DNA of 64,000 nt from Pseudomonas entomophila (GCF_029478665.1 NZ_JARPQB010000008.1:1-64000); one strand, 5' to 3'; numbered from the stretch's first letter, positions 7,903 through 18,983 are shown. Made by a program: numbers and translations. Notes: generated by a model from the sequence alone, not told the origin.

Positions 7903-10900
7903 GGTTCTGACTCCAATGGGCGATGCTCTGCAACAGCACCGATTCCTGGTAAGGCTTGCCCAGGTACTCGTTGACGCCGATGGCCATCGCGCGCTCGCGG
8001 TGCTTCTGCCCGGTGCGCGAGGTGATCATGATGATCGGCAACTGCCTGAGACGTTCGTCGCGGCGGATGCGGGTAGCCACCTCGAAACCGTCCATGCGCG
8101 GCATCTCGATGTCCAGCAGCAGCACATCCGGACGGTGCTCCTCGAGCAGGGCCATGGCATCGACACCATCCTTGGCGGTCAGCACGCTGATGCCGTGGCG
8201 CTCGAGCAGGCGGCTGGTGACCTTGCGCACGGTCACCGAGTCGTCCACCACCATCACCAGCAGCGGCCGTCGTTGCGTTGGCCCGACCAGCCCAGGCGGG
8301 TTGCCCGCCGCCCCCGGCAGGCGCGCCAGGCGACGCTGCTGGCCGCGCAACTGGCCGAGCAGGTCGAGGATCAGCACCACCCGGCCGTCGCCAAGCAACG
8401 TTGCGCCCGACAACCCAGGCACGGCAGCGAACTGTGGCCCCAGGCTCTTGACCACGATCTCGCGACTGGGCGACAGGTTGTCGACCTGGATGGCGAACGA
8501 CTGCTCGTGGGAGTGGGTGAGCAGCACCGGCAATGGCACGCTCTGGCCCAGCAGGCTGGGTTGCCCAGCGCCCTGTACCAGCTCGCCCAGGTAGCGCAGC
8601 GCGTAGTCGTGCCCGGCATAGCAGTAGCGCGGCGGATCGAGCCGATAGCAGGCCTCCAGTTCGGCCGGTGGCACCCGGACGATACCTTCGATGGTGTTCA
8701 GCGGGATGGCGTACTGCTCCTCCCCCAGATGCACCATCAGCGCCCGGTTCATCGACACGGTGAACGGCAGGCGGATCAGGAAGCGCGCGCCCTTGCCAGG
8801 GCTGGACTCGATGCTCATGGAGCCACCCAGCTGCTTGACCTCTTCATGAACCACGTCCATCCCCAGGCCACGCCCGGAGATCTGGGTGATCTTCTCCGCC
8901 GTGGAAAACCCCGGGCGCAGGATGAACTGCAGGATCTCGTGGTCGCTCAGGCGCGCCTGCGGGTCGAGCAGCCCACGCTTGATGGCTTTGTCGCGCACCG
9001 CTTGCAGCGGCACACCAGCACCGTCATCGCTCATTTCGATGACGATGTCGGCGCCCTCGTGCAGCAGGTTCAGGTGGATGGTGCCCTGCTCCGGCTTGCC
9101 GGCGGCCAAGCGCACTTCGCGGGCTTCGAGACCATGGTCGACGGCGTTGCGCAGCATGTGCTCCAGCGGCGCCACCATGCGTTCGAGCACGCTACGGTCC
9201 AACTCGCCCTCGGCGTTGCCGACCACCAGCTCGACCTGCTTGCCCAACTCGCTGGCCACCTGCCGCACCACCCGCTGCAAACGCGGCACCAGCCGCTCGA
9301 ACGGCACCATGAGCGTGGCGGTCAAGCCCTCCTGCAACTGGCTGTTGACCCGCGCCTGCTGCTGCAGAAGGCTGTGCGCCTCCTGGGCGCGCTGCATCAG
9401 GGTTTCCTTCAGGTCGAGCAGGTCCGAGGCCGACTCGAACAGGGCTCGGGACAGCTGCTGCAACTGTGAATGACGATCCATTTCCAGCGGGTCGAAATCG
9501 TCGTAGGCATCGCCTTCGAACTGCTGCCGGCTGGAGATCCGCCCTTGTGTCTCGATGTCCAGGCGCAGCAGCTGGTCGCGCATGCGCTCCAGCGTGGTCT
9601 CCATCTCGTTCAGGGCGAACTGGGCGTCATTGACCTGCTGCTCGATACGCCCGCGGATCACCGAGTGCTCACCGGCCAGGTTGCCCAGGTCGTCGAGCAG
9701 TTCAGCGTCGACCTTGACCATGTCCCCCGCAGCCCGCTCGGGGGTCGCGGTCGGCGCCTCGACCGGGACGACCTCGGCCTGGGCCTGACCGGTGGCGCTG
9801 TCGGTCAAGGCGGCGCTGGAGAAGTTACGGATGTAGTCGATCAGCGCCGTGGCAGCGTGCAGCGGCTGCCCCAGGCGTACCGCGTCGAGCATGTGCGCCA
9901 GGCGGTCGTGACAGTTTTGCAGCAGGCTGAACAGCGCCGGGGTCGACGGCAAGCGCCCGGCAGCCAGCAGCTCGTAGAGAAACTCCAGTTCATGGGCGAG
10001 GTCGCCGATGGCAGCGATCTCCACCATTCGTGCACCGCCCTTGAGCGTGTGCAGGTCGCGCAGCAGGTTCTCCACTTCGACCGTGTTGCGTGGGTCGGCC
10101 TGCCAGAGGGCCAGCGATTGCGCGGCGCTCTCGACGATGTCGGAGCTCTCTTCGAGGAAGACCTCCAGCAGTTCCTTGTCGCCTTCAGCCTCTGGCTGTT
10201 CCTCGGGCGGTTCTGCCTGGCCCGGTGGTGGCGTGGTATGGCGAAACTCGCGCAATTCGCCGAGCAGCGCCACCGCCGATGCGGGTACCTCGCCCTGCTC
10301 AACGCTGTGCAACATCCCGGCCAGCGCGCCGTGGCTGCGCTCGAGCAGGTCGAACAGTACCGCGCTGGCGCCCAGGCGGCGGTCCACCAGGCCTTCGTAG
10401 AGCAGCGCCAGCTCCTGGGCAAGGAGTTCCACCGCGCCAATGGCGGCCATCTGCGCCCCGCCCTTGAGCGTCAGCACATCATGCTGCAGGGCCGACAGCG
10501 CGGAGACGCTGTCCGGATCGGCCTTCCATTGTTGTAAAGCCTGGTCGGCACTGTCGAGGATGTCCCGCGCCTCTTCCAGGAACAACTCGACCACCGCAGG
10601 ATCTGGCCGTTCGCCTGAACCCTGGAGCGGCGTCACTCGCTCGGCGCCAACCACACCCATGGCCCCTGGGGCGAGTGCATCGTCCAACAGGCCGCGCAAC
10701 GCCGCCAGGCACTCCGGGCGGGCATCCAGGTCTTGCCCGGCGGCAATCTCGTCGAGCATGTCGAGCAGCGCTTCATGGGCCTGCTGTGCCACGGCAAACA
10801 ACCGTGGCGTGACCGCCAGACTGCCCTCCTCCACCGCGCCGTACAGGTCGAGCAGCCCTTCACAGATTTCGTCCACCTGCCACAGTTCGGCCTGATGAGC

Positions 10901-13192
10901 GCTGTGGCCAAGGGTGGTCATGTCGTCCAGCAAGGTCTCCAGCGGCTGGCGCTCGCCCGGGTGCGCCTGCCAATGCATCAGCAGCGCTTCGGCATCGAGC
11001 AGGGTGTCCATGCCCTGGGCCAGGAAACTGTTGATCAACTGCGGGTCGCGGCGGCTGCGCCGTGGCTGATGTGGGTCGTCCTGCTGCTGCGCCAGGCGGG
11101 TGTCGACGGCCAGGCCGACCTGTTCGATCAACTGCGCGGCACCGGGAATGGCGGCCAGCGGCGTGCTATCCAGTTGGGCCAGGCCCAGCTGGAACAAGGC
11201 ATTGGCCGCCTCAAGCAATCCTATCTCGGCCATGTGCAGCGACAGCTGGTGCCCTTTGTACTCACGCACCAGGCGGTCAAGCGCGGTGGCCAGCTCCGCT
11301 ACTGGCATCACCCCGGCCATGGCGGCGCTGCCCTTGAGCGTGTGCAAGGCGCGCTGCAGGCTGTCGCTGACCACCGTGCCCTGCGCATCGGCGCCTTGCA
11401 GGAAGGCATCGAGCCCGGCCAGGTGGCCCAGGGCCTCGTTGCGGAAGATCTCCAGCAGGTGCGGATCGAGCCCGTCGATGCTGGCGCTGGCCGGCGTATC
11501 GTTGAGTGCCAGTGCATGCAGGTGGCCCGCCAGCTGTTCGATCTCGGCCGAAGCCGGCAGCTGGCTGGCCGCGAAATCGGCCAGCAGGTCGGGCAGGCGC
11601 ACGAACACCTGCTGCAAGGCCACCAGCCCCTCCGGGCTGAGCACGATGCGCCCTTCCAGCACGCGGTTGAGCAGGTGCTCGGCGCCCCAGGCCAGCTCCG
11701 CCACGGCTTCGGCATGGACCATGCGGCCACTGCCCTTGAGCGTGTGCAAGGCCCGCCGCACTTCGACCAGCGGCTCGCGCAGGCCATTGTCCGCACGCCA
11801 GCGCAGCCAGTGGCGCTCGATCTCCGGCAGCAGTTCGGCGGCCTCCTCGAGGAACACTTCGCGCAACTCATCGTCGATGCCATCGATGGACTGCCCGGCA
11901 TCGACTCGCTGGCACTGCACGCCCAGGGCGGCCAGGCTGGCATGGGCCATGTCGATGAACCGCTGGGCGTCGGCCAACGGGTCGGCCACGCGCCATTGCA
12001 AGTAGGCCTCGCCGGCGCTGAGGGCGTCGGCCAGGTGCGCCAGCTCGTCGGGCAGGGGCTCCTCCTCGAGGTGCACCAGCCAACCCTGGACATACCCGGC
12101 ACAGCCTGCGAACACCTCGGCGGCCGCAGGCAGCGCCAGCATCGCCAGGGCGCCGCGCACCTGGTGCAACAGCCCGGGCAGGGCCTGCAGGCGCTGGCGC
12201 GACCAGTCCGACTCCAGGCAGTCACCGATCAGGTCCTTGGCCTGTTGCAGCACGTTGAGCGCTTCACCGAGCACCAGCTGGCGAATTTCCGCAAGGTCCG
12301 AGCCCGGCAAGTTGCCAGGCGCGGTCTCCTCCAGCGGCCCGACCATGCCGTTCAGGGTCGCTTCCACGTAGAGCAGCGCGCCAGCCACGTCCATCAGCAC
12401 CGCTTCGTCCACGCCATCGTCCCGCTCGACCACGGCCTGCAACGCCAGCACCTGGTCGATGATCACCCGCCGTGGTTGCTGGAAACCCAGCACCGACAGG
12501 GTATCGGCCACATGCCGTAAAGGCGCCAGCAAGTGCTCCAGAGGCTCGCGCGGCTGTCGCTCGCCGCTGACGAACGGATCGAGGCGCTCCTTGATACGCA
12601 TCAGGTCGTCACACAACGCCATCACCACCGAACGCAGTGCGTCGCGACCGGAGCCGGCCTGCATGTGCTCCCGCCAGTTGCCCAGCGACAGGTCGAGGTT
12701 GGCCAGGTCTTCGGCGCCCGCCAGGCGCTGGCCGAGCTCGCCCAGCAGGCTGCCCTGGGCCAGGGGCTCGGCGCCCCGGCAGACACGCAACTGGTTGAGC
12801 AGCGGCATCACCACCAATGGCAGGTCGTGCCGTGCGCCACGCAAGCGGTCGAGGTACGGGGGCAACTGCTCCAGGCCGCGGAACAATGCCCCCAGGCAAT
12901 CGCCGCGGGGGCTGACCCGGCCCTCGGCCATGGCCCGCCCGAGCAGTTCCAGCTCTTCGGCCAGACGCGTGGCGCCTTGCAGCTCGAGCAGGCGCAGGCA
13001 GCCGTGCACCTGGTGCAGGTTGTCGACGAAGAACGCGAGGATCGACAGATCCTCGGGCATGCCGGTGAATCGCTCCAGGGCCTGGCGTGCCTGGCCCAGG
13101 CAATCGAGGATCGGCGCCTTGGTCCAGGCCAGGGCGACGGTGTCGTGCCGCGCGCCGCTGAGCGTACCGGCCATCACACTCGCCCCTTTCAT
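7895..13192 (-). CDS. chpA: Hybrid chemotaxis histidine kinase ChpA (multi-phosphotransfer CheA)
   Basis: A 1765-residue CheA/response-regulator hybrid, shorter than P. aeruginosa ChpA (about 2,470). Phosphotransfer modules stand in a row: weak ones at His60 (LHQVHG) and His343 (LHQVRG), canonical HTLKG at His483, His617 and His1048, and altered ones with Thr759 (MTTLGH) and Leu907 (VLTLKGG) at the histidine position. The dimerisation and kinase core follows (about 1175-1480: [28 protein letters not shown]), then a CheW domain and a C-terminal receiver with Asp1694 ([12 protein letters not shown]). The kinase should phosphorylate PilG and PilH to control twitching or surface responses. The ATG at 13192 overlaps the pilJ stop; an ATG seven codons in, at 13174, has a better ribosome site and is an alternative. 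Confidence 0.92.
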   Translation of the reverse strand: MKGASVMAGTLSGARHDTVALAWTKAPILDCLGQARQALERFTGMPEDLSILAFFVDNLHQVHGCLRLLELQGATRLAEELELLGRAMAEGRVSPRGDCLGALFRGLEQLPPYLDRLRGARHDLPLVVMPLLNQLRVCRGAEPLAQGSLLGELGQRLAGAEDLANLDLSLGNWREHMQAGSGRDALRSVVMALCDDLMRIKERLDPFVSGERQPREPLEHLLAPLRHVADTLSVLGFQQPRRVIIDQVLALQAVVERDDGVDEAVLMDVAGALLYVEATLNGMVGPLEETAPGNLPGSDLAEIRQLVLGEALNVLQQAKDLIGDCLESDWSRQRLQALPGLLHQVRGALAMLALPAAAEVFAGCAGYVQGWLVHLEEEPLPDELAHLADALSAGEAYLQWRVADPLADAQRFIDMAHASLAALGVQCQRVDAGQSIDGIDDELREVFLEEAAELLPEIERHWLRWRADNGLREPLVEVRRALHTLKGSGRMVHAEAVAELAWGAEHLLNRVLEGRIVLSPEGLVALQQVFVRLPDLLADFAASQLPASAEIEQLAGHLHALALNDTPASASIDGLDPHLLEIFRNEALGHLAGLDAFLQGADAQGTVVSDSLQRALHTLKGSAAMAGVMPVAELATALDRLVREYKGHQLSLHMAEIGLLEAANALFQLGLAQLDSTPLAAIPGAAQLIEQVGLAVDTRLAQQQDDPHQPRRSRRDPQLINSFLAQGMDTLLDAEALLMHWQAHPGERQPLETLLDDMTTLGHSAHQAELWQVDEICEGLLDLYGAVEEGSLAVTPRLFAVAQQAHEALLDMLDEIAAGQDLDARPECLAALRGLLDDALAPGAMGVVGAERVTPLQGSGERPDPAVVELFLEEARDILDSADQALQQWKADPDSVSALSALQHDVLTLKGGAQMAAIGAVELLAQELALLYEGLVDRRLGASAVLFDLLERSHGALAGMLHSVEQGEVPASAVALLGELREFRHTTPPPGQAEPPEEQPEAEGDKELLEVFLEESSDIVESAAQSLALWQADPRNTVEVENLLRDLHTLKGGARMVEIAAIGDLAHELEFLYELLAAGRLPSTPALFSLLQNCHDRLAHMLDAVRLGQPLHAATALIDYIRNFSSAALTDSATGQAQAEVVPVEAPTATPERAAGDMVKVDAELLDDLGNLAGEHSVIRGRIEQQVNDAQFALNEMETTLERMRDQLLRLDIETQGRISSRQQFEGDAYDDFDPLEMDRHSQLQQLSRALFESASDLLDLKETLMQRAQEAHSLLQQQARVNSQLQEGLTATLMVPFERLVPRLQRVVRQVASELGKQVELVVGNAEGELDRSVLERMVAPLEHMLRNAVDHGLEAREVRLAAGKPEQGTIHLNLLHEGADIVIEMSDDGAGVPLQAVRDKAIKRGLLDPQARLSDHEILQFILRPGFSTAEKITQISGRGLGMDVVHEEVKQLGGSMSIESSPGKGARFLIRLPFTVSMNRALMVHLGEEQYAIPLNTIEGIVRVPPAELEACYRLDPPRYCYAGHDYALRYLGELVQGAGQPSLLGQSVPLPVLLTHSHEQSFAIQVDNLSPSREIVVKSLGPQFAAVPGLSGATLLGDGRVVLILDLLGQLRGQQRRLARLPGAAGNPPGLVGPTQRRPLLVMVVDDSVTVRKVTSRLLERHGISVLTAKDGVDAMALLEEHRPDVLLLDIEMPRMDGFEVATRIRRDERLRQLPIIMITSRTGQKHRERAMAIGVNEYLGKPYQESVLLQSIAHWSQNHA

Positions 13193-15264
13193 TGACGCTC
13201 GACCGGTTTGGGCAGGGTGAAGCCGGACACCGAACGGCGCATCTCGCTGGCCATGCGCGCAAGGTGGCGGATGCTGTCGGCGGTGGCGCCGGAGCCGGCC
13301 GAGGTCTGCGCGGTGATCTGCTGGATCACCGCCATGGTGTGAGAGATCTGCCCGGCGGACGAGGTCTGCAACTGGGCCGCATCGGAGATGCTGTGGATCA
13401 AGTCGGCCAGGGTCTGCGACACCCCCTCGATCTCGGCCAGGGCCACGCCCGCGTCCTGGGCCAGGCGCGCGCCGCGCACCACCTCGGCGGTGGTCTGCTC
13501 CATGGAGATCACCGCTTCGTTGGTGTCGGCCTGGATGGTGCGCACCAGCGCCTCGATCTGGCGGGTGGCCGAGGACGAGCGCTCGGCCAGGCGCTGTACC
13601 TCGTCGGCGACCACGGCGAAGCCACGCCCGGCCTCGCCGGCCAGCGAGGCCTGGATGGCGGCGTTGAGGGCAAGGATGTTGGTCTGCTCGGCAATGTCGT
13701 CGATCAGGCTGACGATGTCGCCGATCTCCTGGGAAGACTCACCCAGGCGCTTGATCCGCTTGGCGGTGTCCTGGATCTGCTCGCGAATGTTGTCCATGCC
13801 ATGGATGGTGTTGTGCACCACCTCGTTGCCCTTGTTGGCGATGGCCACCGAACGCTCGGCGACCTTGGCCGATTCGTAGGCATGGGCCGACACCCGGTCG
13901 ATCGACTCGACCATGTCGCCCACCGCTTCCGACGCCTCGCTGATCTGCTCGGCCTGGTGCTCCGAGGCCTTGGCCAGCTGGCGCGCGGTGTTCTGCGTGT
14001 CCTGTACCGCCGCGGCCACCTGCTCGGCACTGTGGTTGATGGTGGCGACCAGGTCGCGCAGTTGGTCGACCGAATAGTTGATCGAGTCGGCGATGGCGCC
14101 GGTGAAGTCCTCGGTGACCGACACGGTAACGGTAAGGTCGCCGTCGGCCAATTCCTCGATCTCATCGAGCAGGCGCATGATCGCCTGCTGGTTGCGCTCG
14201 TTCTTCTCGGCGGTTTCGCGCAGCTGGCGACTGGTGGCGCGCACCATCACCAGGCCGATCAGGATGATCGAGGCCAGCGCCAGCAGGCCAAGTGCATAGC
14301 CGCCGACGGTGTCGAGGGTACGCCCGCCGGCCAGGTTCTCGAAGCCGTTGGCCAGGTGCGAGGCTTCGTCGAGCAGCGTCTGCGACAGGCTGAAGATGTT
14401 GCCAGCCGCCTCGCGCACACGGAACAACTCGGGCGAGGTCTCGAGGATCTCGTCCACGGAGCCGGCGACGAACTGGAACAGCTCGGCGATCTCGGCCAGG
14501 CGCGCGCGGGCGTCGGCGTCCTCGACCCGGGTCACCTGGATCGCCGGGTTACCGGCGAGCATGCCTTCGAGCACCTGGCCGAAACGGCTGGCGTCGCGGC
14601 CGAAGGCGTCGGCCGCCTGGACCGAGGTGTCATCGCCGGCCAGCACGGTATTGACCGAACCAAGAATCCGTTCGGCGAGCAACAACTGGCGCTGGGCCAC
14701 CGCCACCTGGTTGGCCGGGGCGCCGCTCTGCAGCAGGATCTCCACCACTTTTTCATACTCGACCTGCAACTGCGGCACGGTCTCGGCCAGCGTGGCCGCG
14801 ACCTGGTGCAGCGACAGCACGGTCTGCTCGCTGGCGAGGATGGTGTCGGTATTCTTGCGCAGGTTCTCCCAGTCCTGGCGCACCGCGTCCATCTCGTCGC
14901 GCACCGTGACCGGCGCAGGCGGCAGGCCAGTGGTCTTGTCGCCCTCGCGCAGGTAGCTCCAGCGGCGCTCGAAGTCGTTGCGCGCATCGCTGAGCAGCTT
15001 GAACGCCAGCGCCTTGCCCGCCGCCGCCTCGGTGGCGTTCTTGGCGATGCGCTGCGACAGCACGCGCAGCTCGCCGGCATGGCCGATGTACTGCTTGTCG
15101 TGGTTGGCCTGGGTATTGAGGTAGGCGAAATTGGCGAACAGCAGGACGATCGACAGGATCAGCACCACGAACAGCACGGTGATCTGCGCGGTGCTGCGTG
15201 GGCGCTGGGCCACGGCGGCCGGGGAAACGGCCGGCGCGACGACGGTGGGGCCGGGCTTGTTCAC
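13189..15264 (-). CDS. pilJ: Pil-Chp chemoreceptor PilJ
   Basis: A 691-residue methyl-accepting chemotaxis-like protein. The first membrane helix is at about 25-48, followed by a helical periplasmic PilJ-type domain ([20 protein letters not shown]), a second helix near 325-345, a HAMP region and a cytoplasmic signalling hairpin with the tip [20 protein letters not shown]. The tip differs from flagellar receptors ([10 protein letters not shown] rather than [10 protein letters not shown]), as in PilJ of P. aeruginosa. It should feed ChpA through PilI. The start is GTG at 15264 with AGAGGA nine bases upstream; the gene ends in ATGA overlap with chpA. No CheR-type methyltransferase gene accompanies it. 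Confidence 0.93.
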   Translation of the reverse strand: MNKPGPTVVAPAVSPAAVAQRPRSTAQITVLFVVLILSIVLLFANFAYLNTQANHDKQYIGHAGELRVLSQRIAKNATEAAAGKALAFKLLSDARNDFERRWSYLREGDKTTGLPPAPVTVRDEMDAVRQDWENLRKNTDTILASEQTVLSLHQVAATLAETVPQLQVEYEKVVEILLQSGAPANQVAVAQRQLLLAERILGSVNTVLAGDDTSVQAADAFGRDASRFGQVLEGMLAGNPAIQVTRVEDADARARLAEIAELFQFVAGSVDEILETSPELFRVREAAGNIFSLSQTLLDEASHLANGFENLAGGRTLDTVGGYALGLLALASIILIGLVMVRATSRQLRETAEKNERNQQAIMRLLDEIEELADGDLTVTVSVTEDFTGAIADSINYSVDQLRDLVATINHSAEQVAAAVQDTQNTARQLAKASEHQAEQISEASEAVGDMVESIDRVSAHAYESAKVAERSVAIANKGNEVVHNTIHGMDNIREQIQDTAKRIKRLGESSQEIGDIVSLIDDIAEQTNILALNAAIQASLAGEAGRGFAVVADEVQRLAERSSSATRQIEALVRTIQADTNEAVISMEQTTAEVVRGARLAQDAGVALAEIEGVSQTLADLIHSISDAAQLQTSSAGQISHTMAVIQQITAQTSAGSGATADSIRHLARMASEMRRSVSGFTLPKPVERQ

Positions 15265-15276
15265 GTCGAAAATCCT

Positions 15277-15834
15277 CTACAACGCCACATCGAGAAAACC
15301 CGGGGCCTGGGCCAGGGCGAAAGGGCTGAAGATCGCCCAGTTGCGTTCACGGGGGAAATACCCTTGCACGAAAGGCGCGGCCGCGCGGATCAGCGGCTGC
15401 GGCGGCGACAGTTCCAGGCTGCTGAGGGCAAAGTGCTGCAGGCCGACCACCTCGTCCACCAGCAGGCCGGCGAACAGCTCCTCGTGGTCCAGCACCAGCA
15501 CGCGCCGCTGCTTGCCGGCAGCGGCGGCCGGGCCCAGGCCGAAGAAGGCGCACAGGTCCATCAGCGGCAGCAGGCGCCCGCGCAGGTTGGCCACGCCACG
15601 CACCCAGGGCTGGACGCCCGGGACCCGGCTGCTGCGGGGCTCGCGCAGCACCTCGGCGACTTCGCCCATGGGGGCGACGAACCACTGCCCGGCAATGCGA
15701 AAGCCGATGCCGCTCCACTGCTGCAGACGCGTGTCCTGCGGTGGCTGGTCGGCCACCAGCAGGCGGCAACGACGGTCGATATCCAGCAGCAGCTCGAAGG
15801 CGGTCAGCGACGCGCCCTGAGGCCGGGTGGTCAA
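15277..15834 (-). CDS. pilI: CheW-like adaptor PilI
   Basis: A 185-residue CheW-domain adaptor that should link PilJ to ChpA. CheW features are GFRIAGQWFVAPMGEVAEVL, the conserved GVANLRGRLLPLMDLCAFFG and a C-terminal DEVVGLQHFAL segment. The start appears to be TTG at 15834, overlapping the pilH stop in a TTGA arrangement, so translation is probably coupled to pilH; no ATG is available before the CheW domain starts. It sits 12 bases before pilJ in the order pilG-pilH-pilI-pilJ-chpA, identical to P. aeruginosa apart from the missing pilK. Confidence 0.9.
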   Translation of the reverse strand: MTTRPQGASLTAFELLLDIDRRCRLLVADQPPQDTRLQQWSGIGFRIAGQWFVAPMGEVAEVLREPRSSRVPGVQPWVRGVANLRGRLLPLMDLCAFFGLGPAAAAGKQRRVLVLDHEELFAGLLVDEVVGLQHFALSSLELSPPQPLIRAAAPFVQGYFPRERNWAIFSPFALAQAPGFLDVAL

Positions 15835-16196
15835 GCGCCGAGCACTTCTTTCAATTTGGCGATAAGGGCGTCTTCTTCCACGGGCTTGGTCAGAAAGTCA
15901 CGGGCACCCTGGCGCTGGGCCCAGATACGGTCGGTTTCCTGGTCCTTCGCGGTGATGACCACCACTGGGATGGCTTTGGTCGCCGGATCCTTGGCCAACT
16001 GGCGGGTCGCCTGGAAGCCGTTGAGGATAGGCATGACGATATCCATCAAGACGACGTCCGGCTTCTCCTGGCGCGCCAGGGCTACACCATTGGCGCCATT
16101 TTCGGCCTTGAGCACCTGATGGCCGTTTTTTTCCAGTATCGCGGTCAGCTTGTACAACTCTGTCGGCGAATCGTCGACAATCAGAACTCGGGCCAT
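15831..16196 (-). CDS. pilH: Response regulator PilH (CheY-like)
   Basis: A 121-residue single receiver domain. It has the acidic pair in LIVDDSPTE, the phosphoacceptor Asp in VVLMDIVMPILNGFQ, the conserved Thr in VVVITAKDQE and Lys in FLTKPVEED. CheY-like PilH modulates type IV pilus retraction downstream of ChpA. I begin at the ATG at 16196, preceded by GGGGA; the longer upstream frame has no receiver homology. It lies 46 bases after pilG. PilG and PilH are told apart by order and by the close match of this protein to the shorter PilH type. Confidence 0.92.
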   Translation of the reverse strand: MARVLIVDDSPTELYKLTAILEKNGHQVLKAENGANGVALARQEKPDVVLMDIVMPILNGFQATRQLAKDPATKAIPVVVITAKDQETDRIWAQRQGARDFLTKPVEEDALIAKLKEVLGA

Positions 16197-16242
16197 GCTG
16201 TTTCCCCATGAGGAACGTGAAACCCTGCCGGTATTGGCGGCG

Positions 16243-16644
16243 TCAGGGTGCGGGTTGGTCTTGCACGGCGAAACCGGGCACATGGGCGCGGATCGCATCG
16301 AGCAGTTCTTCCTTGCTGAACGGTTTGGTCAGGAACTGGTCGGAACCGACCACCCGGCCGCGGGCCTTGTCGAACAGGCCGTCGCGGGATGAGAGCAGGA
16401 TCACCGGGGTGTCCTTGAATTCGCTGTTGTGCTTGATCACCGCGCAGGTCTGGTAGCCATCCAGGCGCGGCATGAGCACATCGACGAAGATGATCCGCGG
16501 CTTGTGATCGATGATCTTCGCCAGGGCGTCGAAACCATCGCTGGCGGTGATCACCTCGCAGCCCGCCTCGCCGAGCAACATCTGCGCGGTGCGGCGGATC
16601 GTGCGGGAGTCGTCGATCACCATCACCTTCAGGGGTTGTTCCAT
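16243..16644 (-). CDS. pilG: Response regulator PilG (CheY-like)
   Basis: A 133-residue CheY-like receiver, first gene of the Pil-Chp operon. Visible motifs are VMVIDDSRTIRRTAQMLLGE, the phosphoacceptor Asp in IIFVDVLMPRLDGYQTC, the Thr/Ser switch in VILLSSRDG and the lysine in FLTKPFSKEELL. PilG drives pilus extension or cyclic AMP signalling in P. aeruginosa. The start is the ATG at 16644 (MEQPLKVMVIDD); its ribosome site is weak, so a longer N-terminus cannot be excluded. The promoter must lie in the roughly 245-base gap shared with divergent gshB. Confidence 0.92.
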   Translation of the reverse strand: MEQPLKVMVIDDSRTIRRTAQMLLGEAGCEVITASDGFDALAKIIDHKPRIIFVDVLMPRLDGYQTCAVIKHNSEFKDTPVILLSSRDGLFDKARGRVVGSDQFLTKPFSKEELLDAIRAHVPGFAVQDQPAP

Positions 16645-16890
16645 AAATAACGCCACATTGATGAGCGGTAAGCCGCGCGTTCCAAGCGGCAGGAACACAA
16701 CGGTTCGGTGCATGCCACCTCACTGTTGTAGCTCATGGCCTGCGGCTTGACGCTGGATCGGGCCTTTTTAACACAGTCCCGAGGGCCATTCCATCCGCCA
16801 GCCCCTTGACCGCGGGCGCGCCCGGCGCCACCCTGAGCCACTTTTCTTTTCGTGCCATCGCGGCCACCCGCCGCCAAGAGGAATTACCCC

Positions 16891-17844
16891 ATGAGCGTTC
16901 GCCTCGGGATTGTCATGGACCCCATCGCGTCCATCTCCTATAAAAAGGACAGCTCGCTGGCCATGCTGCTGGCCGCCCAGGCCCGCGGCTGGAGCCTGTT
17001 CTACATGGAGCAGCGCGACCTGTACCAGGGCGAAGGCAAGGCCCGCGCGCGGATGCGCCCGCTGAAGGTGTTCGCCGACCCGGCGCGCTGGTTCGAGCTG
17101 GGCGAGGAGCAGGACAACCTGCTGGGCGACCTTGACGTGATCCTGATGCGCAAGGACCCGCCCTTCGACATGGAGTTCGTCTACAGCACCTACCTGCTGG
17201 AGCAGGCCGAGGCTGACGGCGCGCTGGTGGTCAACCGCCCGCAGAGCCTGCGCGACTGCAACGAAAAACTGTTCGCCACGCTGTTCCCGCAGTGCACGCC
17301 ACCGACCTTGGTCAGCCGTCGCCCGGACATCATTCGCGAATTCGCCGCCCAGCACGGTGACGTGATCCTCAAGCCACTGGACGGCATGGGCGGCACCTCG
17401 ATCTTCCGCCACCGGGTCGGCGACCCCAACCTGTCGGTAATCCTCGAAACGCTGACCGCGCTGGGCGCCCAGCAGATCATGGCCCAGGCCTACCTGCCGG
17501 CGATCAAGGACGGCGACAAGCGCATCCTGATGATCGACGGCGAGCCGGTGGACTACTGCCTGGCGCGCATCCCGGCCAGCGGCGAGACCCGCGGCAACCT
17601 GGCCGCCGGCGGCCGTGGCGAAGCCCGCCCATTGAGCGAACGCGACCGCTGGATCGCCGCCCAGGTCGGCCCGACCCTGCGCGCGAAGGGCCTGCTGTTC
17701 GTTGGTTTGGACGTGATCGGCGACCATCTCACTGAAATCAACGTCACCAGCCCGACCTGCATCCGCGAGATAGACGCCGCCTACAACACCGACATCGGCG
17801 GCAAGCTGATGGACGCCATTGATCGCCAGCTGAAGGCGCGCTGA
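16891..17844 (+). CDS. gshB: Glutathione synthetase
   Basis: A 317-residue ATP-grasp ligase that joins gamma-glutamylcysteine and glycine in the cytosol. Family features are LGIVMDPIASISYKKDSS at the N-terminus, MRKDPPFDMEFVYSTYLLE, the ATP-grasp DVILKPLDGMGGTSIFR, and the C-terminal INVTSPTCIREID. Length matches E. coli GshB (316). The ATG at 16891 follows an AAGAGGAA site, and an earlier ATG at 16852 would add 13 unconserved residues. It is divergent from the pil-chp operon and followed after 91 bases by a TonB-like gene, the same order as in P. aeruginosa. Confidence 0.96.
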   Translation: MSVRLGIVMDPIASISYKKDSSLAMLLAAQARGWSLFYMEQRDLYQGEGKARARMRPLKVFADPARWFELGEEQDNLLGDLDVILMRKDPPFDMEFVYSTYLLEQAEADGALVVNRPQSLRDCNEKLFATLFPQCTPPTLVSRRPDIIREFAAQHGDVILKPLDGMGGTSIFRHRVGDPNLSVILETLTALGAQQIMAQAYLPAIKDGDKRILMIDGEPVDYCLARIPASGETRGNLAAGGRGEARPLSERDRWIAAQVGPTLRAKGLLFVGLDVIGDHLTEINVTSPTCIREIDAAYNTDIGGKLMDAIDRQLKAR

Positions 17845-17935
17845 CCGCCGACACGCGGCAAACACGCGCAGTGGGGTATGATGCCGGTCCTTTTCACCCG
17901 ACCTGCTGCCCCGCTTCGCGGTTGCTGGATACCAG

Positions 17936-18835
17936 ATGACGCTGCCCGCCGACATCCCCGCCGATCTGCTGCCACCCCGCGTCCGCCCGGTGGACCGGCT
18001 CGGCTTCACCCTGTTCCTGGCTGCCCTGGTGCACCTGGCGCTGATCCTGGGGGTGGGCTTCACCGTGGTCAAGCCGGCCGAAATCCGCCACACCATGGAC
18101 ATCACCCTGGCCACCTTCAAAAGCGAAAAAGCGCCTGAGAAGGCCGATTTCCAGGCCCAGGAGAACCAGCAGGGCAGCGGCACCCTGGAAAAAAAGGCGG
18201 TGCCCAAGACCACCGAAGTGGCGCCGTTCCAGGACAGCAAGATCAACAAGGTCACCCCGCCACCCGCCGCCCGCGAGGAAACGCCGCCGGCGCCGGAGAA
18301 ATCCGTGGTCGCGACGAAGGCGCCCAAGCCGCAGAAAGCCGAGCCCAAGCCGAAGGAAAACAAGCCACAAACGGCGCAGGCCACGAAAGTGGTGGACTTC
18401 GACAGCTCGCAGTTGTCCAGCCAGATCGCCAGCCTCGAGGCTGAGCTGTCCAACGAACAGCAACTGTACGCCAAGCGCCCGCGCATCCACCGCCTCAACG
18501 CGGCCTCGACCATGCGCGACAAGGGCGCCTGGTACAAGGAAGAGTGGCGCAAGAAGGTCGAGCGCATCGGCAACCTCAACTACCCCGAAGAGGCACGGCG
18601 CCAGCAGATGTACGGCAGCCTGCGGATGATGGTGTCGATCAACCGCGACGGTTCGCTGTATGAAGTGCTGGTGCTGGAGTCCTCCGGCCAGCCGGTGCTG
18701 GACCAGGCGGCCCAGCGCATCGTGCGCCTGGCGGCGCCGTTCGCGCCGTTCACCGGCGACCTGGCCGAGTTCGACCGGCTGGAGATCATTCGCACCTGGC
18801 GCTTTGCCCGTGGAGACCGGTTGTCGAGCAATTGA
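17936..18835 (+). CDS. TonB family energy-transducing protein (TonB3-like)
   Basis: A 299-residue protein with the TonB plan: a short cytoplasmic N-terminus, one membrane helix (about 24-44, LGFTLFLAALVHLALILGVG), a Lys/Pro/Glu-rich periplasmic spacer (about 60-150) and a C-terminal TonB domain (about 205-295) containing LNYPEEARRQQMYGSLRMMV and a closing IRTWRFARGD. It should carry proton-motive energy from the inner to the outer membrane. The position beside gshB and the pil-chp operon matches P. aeruginosa tonB3, reported to affect twitching motility. No exbB or exbD gene is nearby. Confidence 0.85.
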   Translation: MTLPADIPADLLPPRVRPVDRLGFTLFLAALVHLALILGVGFTVVKPAEIRHTMDITLATFKSEKAPEKADFQAQENQQGSGTLEKKAVPKTTEVAPFQDSKINKVTPPPAAREETPPAPEKSVVATKAPKPQKAEPKPKENKPQTAQATKVVDFDSSQLSSQIASLEAELSNEQQLYAKRPRIHRLNAASTMRDKGAWYKEEWRKKVERIGNLNYPEEARRQQMYGSLRMMVSINRDGSLYEVLVLESSGQPVLDQAAQRIVRLAAPFAPFTGDLAEFDRLEIIRTWRFARGDRLSSN

Positions 18836-18876
18836 CCAGGCCGGTAAAGGGACTGGATCTTGTGGTGGTGCGGATA

Positions 18877-18983
18877 TCGAGCGCCGCACGCGCGGCGCAT
18901 CGCGGATGAATCCGCTCCTACACATCTTTTGCAACGTACCTATGCCTGCGTCAACCGCGATGCGCCGCATAAGCGGCGCTCGA
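18877..18983. repeat. REP doublet (family C, GAGCGCCGC/GCGGATGAATCCGC type)
   Basis: Inverted TCGAGCGCCGCACGCGCGGC and GCCGCATAAGCGGCGCTCGA arms lie about 60 bases apart, with a GCGGATGAATCCGC stem between. It occupies the tonB-algH gap. Confidence 0.85.

Noticed and set aside
13192-16119. A long plus-strand frame (975 codons) opposite pilJ and pilI.
   Set aside because: Same shadow effect; no domain, and PilJ and PilI are secure on the other strand.
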